64,000 nt of DNA from Breoghania sp. L-A4 (GTDB taxonomy: Bacteria > Pseudomonadota > Alphaproteobacteria > Rhizobiales > Stappiaceae). Of this stretch, positions 60,643 to 64,000 are shown piece by piece; the stretch's first letter is position 1; each line of letters starts with the position of its first letter. The stretch is from NCBI RefSeq assembly GCF_003432385.1, contig NZ_CP031841.1:1961579-2025578 (forward strand), given 5' to 3'. Position numbers and translations under genes: made by a program. Below the pieces are notes generated by a model. It saw only the letters and a list, made by a program, of their open reading frames with translations. It searched no databases and was not told the DNA's origin.

Positions 60643-61125
60643 ATGGCTGCGAAAAAAGGAGCCGCGCCGGCGGGTGGGAAGATCATTTCCGACAACCGCA
60701 AGGCGCGCTTCAATTTTGAAATCATGGAAACCTTCGAGGCCGGCATCATGCTGACCGGCACGGAGGTCAAGGCTCTGCGCCTTGGCAAGGCCAACATCGG
60801 CGAGTCCTACGCCACCGAGCAGCGCGGCGAGCTTTTCCTGATCAACAGCTATATTCCGGAATATCTGCAGGGCAACCGCAACAATCATGAGCCGCGCCGC
60901 CACCGCAAGCTGTTGATGCACGCGCGCGAGATCTCGAAGCTGATGAGCAGCGTGCAGCGCGACGGCATGACCCTCGTGCCCTTGAAGCTCTATTTCAACG
61001 AGCAGGGCCGCGCCAAGCTGGAGCTCGCTTTGGCGCGCGGCAAGAAGCTGCACGACAAGCGCCAGAGCGAGAAGAACCGCGACTGGGACCGCGAAAAGGG
61101 CCGCCTGCTGCGCGACAAGGGCTAG
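60643..61125 (+). CDS. smpB: SsrA-binding protein SmpB
   Basis: 160 residues starting 30 bases after dapA. The signatures [52 protein letters not shown] and the basic tail ([20 protein letters not shown]) identify SmpB. It binds tmRNA and brings it to stalled ribosomes for trans-translation. I see no tmRNA gene in the window. Confidence 0.97.
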   Translation: MAAKKGAAPAGGKIISDNRKARFNFEIMETFEAGIMLTGTEVKALRLGKANIGESYATEQRGELFLINSYIPEYLQGNRNNHEPRRHRKLLMHAREISKLMSSVQRDGMTLVPLKLYFNEQGRAKLELALARGKKLHDKRQSEKNRDWDREKGRLLRDKG

Positions 61126-61189
61126 GGTGGCGGGGCATCCGGCTCTTGAATGTCTCGATGCCGTGTCACATCCACGAAAGGCCCGCACA

Positions 61190-61414
61190 ATGACCACGAT
61201 CGCCGATGTGAAGGACAAGGGCCTGCGGCTGGCCATCGATTGCGGCCACTGTCACCGGATGCGCTATCTCAATATCGGCCGGTTCGCGGATGCCGCGCTC
61301 GTGGAGGATCTGGCCACGGATCTGAAATGCACCCGCTGCCTGGATCCCGGCGTCAGCGTGATCGTCATCCACCGCGACGCCAAGACGGGCTTCTGGCCCG
61401 CGGAACGGTCGTAG
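61190..61414 (+). CDS. Small zinc-ribbon-like protein
   Basis: 74 residues from the ATG at 61190. Two Cys pairs, DCGHCH near residue 19 and KCTRC near residue 47, suggest one bound zinc. The rest (LNIGRFADAALVEDLATDL) is a helix between the pairs. Function unknown; the placement after smpB suggests, but does not show, a nucleic-acid or ribosome role. Confidence 0.6.
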   Translation: MTTIADVKDKGLRLAIDCGHCHRMRYLNIGRFADAALVEDLATDLKCTRCLDPGVSVIVIHRDAKTGFWPAERS

Positions 61415-61468
61415 CGCCGGGCGTGCATACTGTTGTTGCGCTTGGCTGCCGCCGCGCACCGCCGCTGT

Positions 61469-61516
61469 CGCCCATCCTTCGAGACAGCCGCTGCGCGGCT
61501 TCCTCAGGATGAGGTG
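61469..61516. repeat. Dispersed palindromic repeat, copy 1
   Basis: CCCATCCTTCGAGA followed by a GCCGCTGCGCGGC hairpin and CCTCAGGATGAGG. It belongs to the same family as the copies at 61561, 62011 and 62112. Confidence 0.8.
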
Positions 61517-61560
61517 GTCGTGTTGATGGTCTTATGCATTTTCAGTTTCAGACTTTGCCC

Positions 61561-61614
61561 CCCACGGACCTCATCCTGAGGCGCCCGCGCACGCGGGCCT
61601 CGAAGGATGGGCGG
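61561..61614. repeat. Dispersed palindromic repeat, copy 2 (arm of inverted pair)
   Basis: About 54 bases holding CCTCATCCTGAGG, an inner CCCGCGCACGCGGG hairpin and CTCGAAGGATGGGCGG. Its reverse complement matches 62011-62064 with only two mismatches, so the two copies form an inverted pair around the GIY-YIG gene. Confidence 0.85.
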
Positions 61615-61643
61615 CACACGTGGACCTCGCCACCACATGCCCC

Positions 61644-61937
61644 TTAGCGCGTCTTGGCTCCGCGGCGCGACAGAGCCGGCAGGCGCGCATAATCACCAGC
61701 GATCAGCGCTTCCTTCTTCGCCCGGCTCCAGCCCTTGGTCTGGCGCTCGAAGGCCACGGCTTCGGCAATCACCTCGAAATGCTCTGAAAACGCCAGCTCA
61801 AGCGGCCTGTGCCGCGCTGTGTAGCCGTCAAGCAACCCCGATTGATGTTCATGAAGCCGATGGGCGAGGTCCCGGCGCGTGATGCCGGTGTAATATCGGC
61901 CGTTTGCACAGCGCAGGATATAGACCGTGGCGCCCAT
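61644..61937 (-). CDS. GIY-YIG nuclease domain protein
   Basis: 97 residues. The domain starts TVYILRCANGRYYTGITRRD (the GIY-YIG strands), followed by the catalytic Arg region LAHRLHEHQSG, YTARHRPLELAFSEHF and the catalytic Glu in AVAFERQTKGWSRAKKEALI. It is the minimal UPF0213-type single-domain nuclease. It stands alone between nearly perfect inverted repeats of about 54 bases, with 29 and 73 bases between gene and repeats. That layout suggests a mobile or repeat-associated unit. Confidence 0.9.
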   Translation of the reverse strand: MGATVYILRCANGRYYTGITRRDLAHRLHEHQSGLLDGYTARHRPLELAFSEHFEVIAEAVAFERQTKGWSRAKKEALIAGDYARLPALSRRGAKTR

Positions 61938-62010
61938 GCATAGAGCCTACCACATGCGGGCGAACGAGCGGAACGCTCCGATGCCGCAAGCGCCGTCCCG
62001 GGGACCACAA

Positions 62011-62064
62011 GCCGCCCATCCTTCGAGGCCCGCGTGCGCGGGCACCTCAGGATGAGGCCCGTGG
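62011..62064. repeat. Dispersed palindromic repeat, copy 3 (arm of inverted pair)
   Basis: Reverse complement of copy 2 with two mismatches: CGCCCATCCTTCGAGG, an inner CCCGCGTGCGCGGG hairpin, CCTCAGGATGAGG. Confidence 0.85.
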
Positions 62065-62111
62065 AGGTAGCGCGAACAGAAATTGAAAATTCACAAGATC
62101 ATCAACACGAT

Positions 62112-62158
62112 CACCTCATGCTGAGGAGGCGCAACGCGCCGTCTCGAAGCATCGGCAG
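62112..62158. repeat. Dispersed palindromic repeat, copy 4 (diverged)
   Basis: CACCTCATGCTGAGGAGGCG, an inner GGCGCAACGCGCC hairpin and GTCTCGAAGCATCGGC. Same layout and orientation as copy 2, with compensating changes in the outer stem. Confidence 0.75.
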
Positions 62159-62329
62159 CAGGCTGCGAAGGCCGCCGTGTGGCCGGCGGAACGATCGTAG
62201 GTGGTCCCGGTCTGAGGCAGTCAGATGCGTGAGCGGGAGCATCCATTCCGGATCATCATTCTCTGTCGGGGAATTTCTATTCACGTTTGTAACCTAGGGT
62301 AGGGGTATTACCTCAACGAGATTGCCCTG

Positions 62330-63610
62330 ATGAATAGTTTCCGATCCCCAGAAAATGCCTCCATCCGCCGCCGACCGGCCCCCGGATCACGCCTGTGCAC
62401 CGGCGCAATGGCGCTCTTGTGCAGCCTGCTGCTTGCCGGCTGCGAGCGGAATGATCCACGCTACCCGGTGTATTATCGCTACGCGGTCGATGTGAAGGTC
62501 GACGGGGTGCCGGTCACCATCGAGCGGGTGATCAAGTGTACCGGCACGCTGGTGACGGACTGGATGGTTTCTCCCGGGACCACCACCGGTGCAGACTACC
62601 GAAATCCACCGGTGATCGGCGCCAAGGTGCCGGACAGCAAGGCGGCTGTCTACACGCCGGTGATACACGCTTGCAGTTGGGCGTCGGCCAGCCGAAGGGA
62701 GATCGAGGAAGACAAAAAACAGGTCCACCGGTTTCTGGTCCAACCTTTCACGGAAGAACACCGGAAGCTGAAACCGGATTCCAAGATGCCGGTCCTGTGG
62801 GTGAACGATGCCGAGACCTTCGACCGGATGGAATATTACGTCAGCGCGACGGGGCTATCCGGCAAGCATGGCCATGTGGAATTCATCAAGGTCTATCCCC
62901 CGGTCAAGGTGGACAGACGGGCTTTCAGGGCGTCCGAGAAACGGGCCGAGACGGAAAGCCCGGATCTGACGCCGTTTATCTTTCCCAGGGACCAAGACGC
63001 CGCAAAGGAGCTGAAACTCTATAAAGAACGCGGAATGCGACCGGGAATTCACATCGTATCCGTCTGTTACGGCGCATGGCGGGTGCCACGCTCTGAATGG
63101 TCCAAGGTACCGGGGCTAGAGGATTGGGTTACTGATCTACCGAAAGACGGGCGCGCTTACCTGATTGCAAGTGAGTTTTGGCTGAAGTTCGATGCAGCCA
63201 TTCGGTATCTCGGTGCGCGCAATGTGCCTTCTCTGCTGCCGGTCGGATATGCGCCGGCGGATGAAGTGGCGAAGGTAGGCCGCTTCGCAACCTACGACAC
63301 GATCCATCCTGTGATCTCGACCGACAAGGGCCGGTTTGTCGATCTGGAAAGACCCGGCTCCTTTGGCTGCAACTATGACGTCTTGTATCCCGGACGCAGT
63401 CAATCTTTTTGGTCAAACAAGACCTATTCCAAGGATGAGTCTAAGGGCGCAAGTTTCACTGTCGATTGGGACGGGGGGATGCTTTGGGCTGCGTTCTCTA
63501 AACAAGTGCCAGTTTATGTCCGCGAGTTGGATGAATTCATTGTATTTATGAGTCTTTTGGCCGGACCGTCAACGCTCGATGAGCCTGTTGTGAAGGGATG
63601 GAAGGAATGA
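62330..63610 (+). CDS. Lipoprotein of unknown function
   Basis: 426 residues. A basic N-terminus and the hydrophobic segment MALLCSLLLAGCERN with a lipobox (LAGC, Cys at about residue 38) mark it as a lipoprotein. The mature part contains YPVYYRYAVDVKVDGVPVTI and VIKCTGTLVTDW, then a long region without motifs I know. It is probably anchored in the inner or outer membrane facing the periplasm. AT content rises slightly towards its end. No partner gene is evident. Confidence 0.65.
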   Translation: MNSFRSPENASIRRRPAPGSRLCTGAMALLCSLLLAGCERNDPRYPVYYRYAVDVKVDGVPVTIERVIKCTGTLVTDWMVSPGTTTGADYRNPPVIGAKVPDSKAAVYTPVIHACSWASASRREIEEDKKQVHRFLVQPFTEEHRKLKPDSKMPVLWVNDAETFDRMEYYVSATGLSGKHGHVEFIKVYPPVKVDRRAFRASEKRAETESPDLTPFIFPRDQDAAKELKLYKERGMRPGIHIVSVCYGAWRVPRSEWSKVPGLEDWVTDLPKDGRAYLIASEFWLKFDAAIRYLGARNVPSLLPVGYAPADEVAKVGRFATYDTIHPVISTDKGRFVDLERPGSFGCNYDVLYPGRSQSFWSNKTYSKDESKGASFTVDWDGGMLWAAFSKQVPVYVRELDEFIVFMSLLAGPSTLDEPVVKGWKE

Positions 63611-63727
63611 CCACGCAAATTGCAGATTATGCCGTCGTGGTCGGATTTCGCCTGCTCAAGCGCTCCCCCGCATCGCGGCGATGAGCGGTTTCCTGCGCCG
63701 ATGCGATAGTTGCCGCGAAAGCCTGCC

Positions 63728-64000
63728 CTACAGCGTGTTGGTGCCGAATTTGTTCGAGCGCGGGAAACCCTGCGGCGGCAGGCGGCCGGCCTGGGCGCGG
63801 TCGCCGCGCCAGTCGGCAAGCTCTTCCATCGAGCGGGTGAAGCTGCGGCCCGAGGAATCCATCCAGCTCAACCCGTCCTCGGCCTTGAACACCACCGCGT
63901 CCGAAATCCCGCCGTCCTTGTAGCGCTGCAGACGCACGCCGCGTCCGCGCGACATCTCCGCCACCTGCTCGAGCGGGAAGATCAGCAGCTTGCGGTTGGC
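63728..64000 (-). CDS. parC: DNA topoisomerase IV subunit A, C-terminal end
   Basis: The last 90 residues of a gene entering from the right edge. The visible part reads from [20 protein letters not shown] through [18 protein letters not shown] to the end [13 protein letters not shown]. This is the C-terminal beta-propeller and tail of alphaproteobacterial ParC (GyrA-like propeller with the [15 protein letters not shown] motif). ParC with ParE separates linked daughter chromosomes. Confidence 0.88.
   Translation of the reverse strand, partial: ANRKLLIFPLEQVAEMSRGRGVRLQRYKDGGISDAVVFKAEDGLSWMDSSGRSFTRSMEELADWRGDRAQAGRLPPQGFPRSNKFGTNTL

Noticed and set aside
61469-62158. Possible CRISPR or IS ends
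   Set aside because: The four repeats are palindromic, vary in orientation and spacing, and have no spacer regularity or transposase; they fit dispersed intergenic repeats.

Overview
The window looks like a chromosomal segment of a GC-rich alphaproteobacterium of the order Hyphomicrobiales (Rhizobiales), possibly a Stappia-like marine lineage. The supporting signs are Omp2b-type porins, a complete PhyR-NepR-EcfG general stress response, the dapA-smpB pair, DUF1328/DUF883/CsbD stress proteins and the dispersed palindromic repeats common in this order. I cannot name the species from the sequence alone.

Layout. 1-5.6 kb (minus strand): a very large beta-rich protein of unknown function runs off the left edge, preceded by an OmpA-domain secreted protein. 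5.7-9.5 kb: a visibly AT-richer accessory patch with an NlpC/P60-like protein, an IS5-family transposase remnant, and a tight four-gene cassette (41-residue peptide, 2OG-Fe(II) oxygenase, membrane protein, second 2OG-Fe(II) oxygenase). 9.7-14.2 kb: an ABC exporter (ATPase, HlyD adaptor, FtsX-type permease). 14.5-20.1 kb: a ribose-type sugar ABC importer with a GntR/FCD regulator, bracketed by a 26-bp direct repeat whose right copy is the 3' end of chrA. 20.6-21.8 kb: the chromate transporter chrA.

22-38 kb is a general-stress-response neighbourhood: two nepR-ecfG pairs, phyR, two HWE-type histidine kinases (one with a degenerate ATPase domain), dps and many small envelope or stress proteins. 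Several genes carry exact GGAAC-N16-CGTT EcfG promoters. 39.5-44.3 kb encodes a multi-PAS hybrid kinase with Hpt domain and a sigma54-type response regulator. 44.5-52.3 kb holds the alpha-2-macroglobulin/PBP1C pair. 52.9-56.1 kb has two nearly identical porins in tandem. 56-64 kb contains a hydrolase, a soluble lytic transglycosylase, dapA, smpB, a small zinc-ribbon protein, a GIY-YIG nuclease sitting between inverted repeats, a lipoprotein and the C-terminal end of parC.

A property of the whole window matters for anyone using it. About sixteen otherwise intact genes are broken by a frame change equivalent to loss of one base, mostly in G/C runs. This looks like systematic homopolymer under-calling in the assembly rather than real gene decay. 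I report these genes as continuous, with the break positions.
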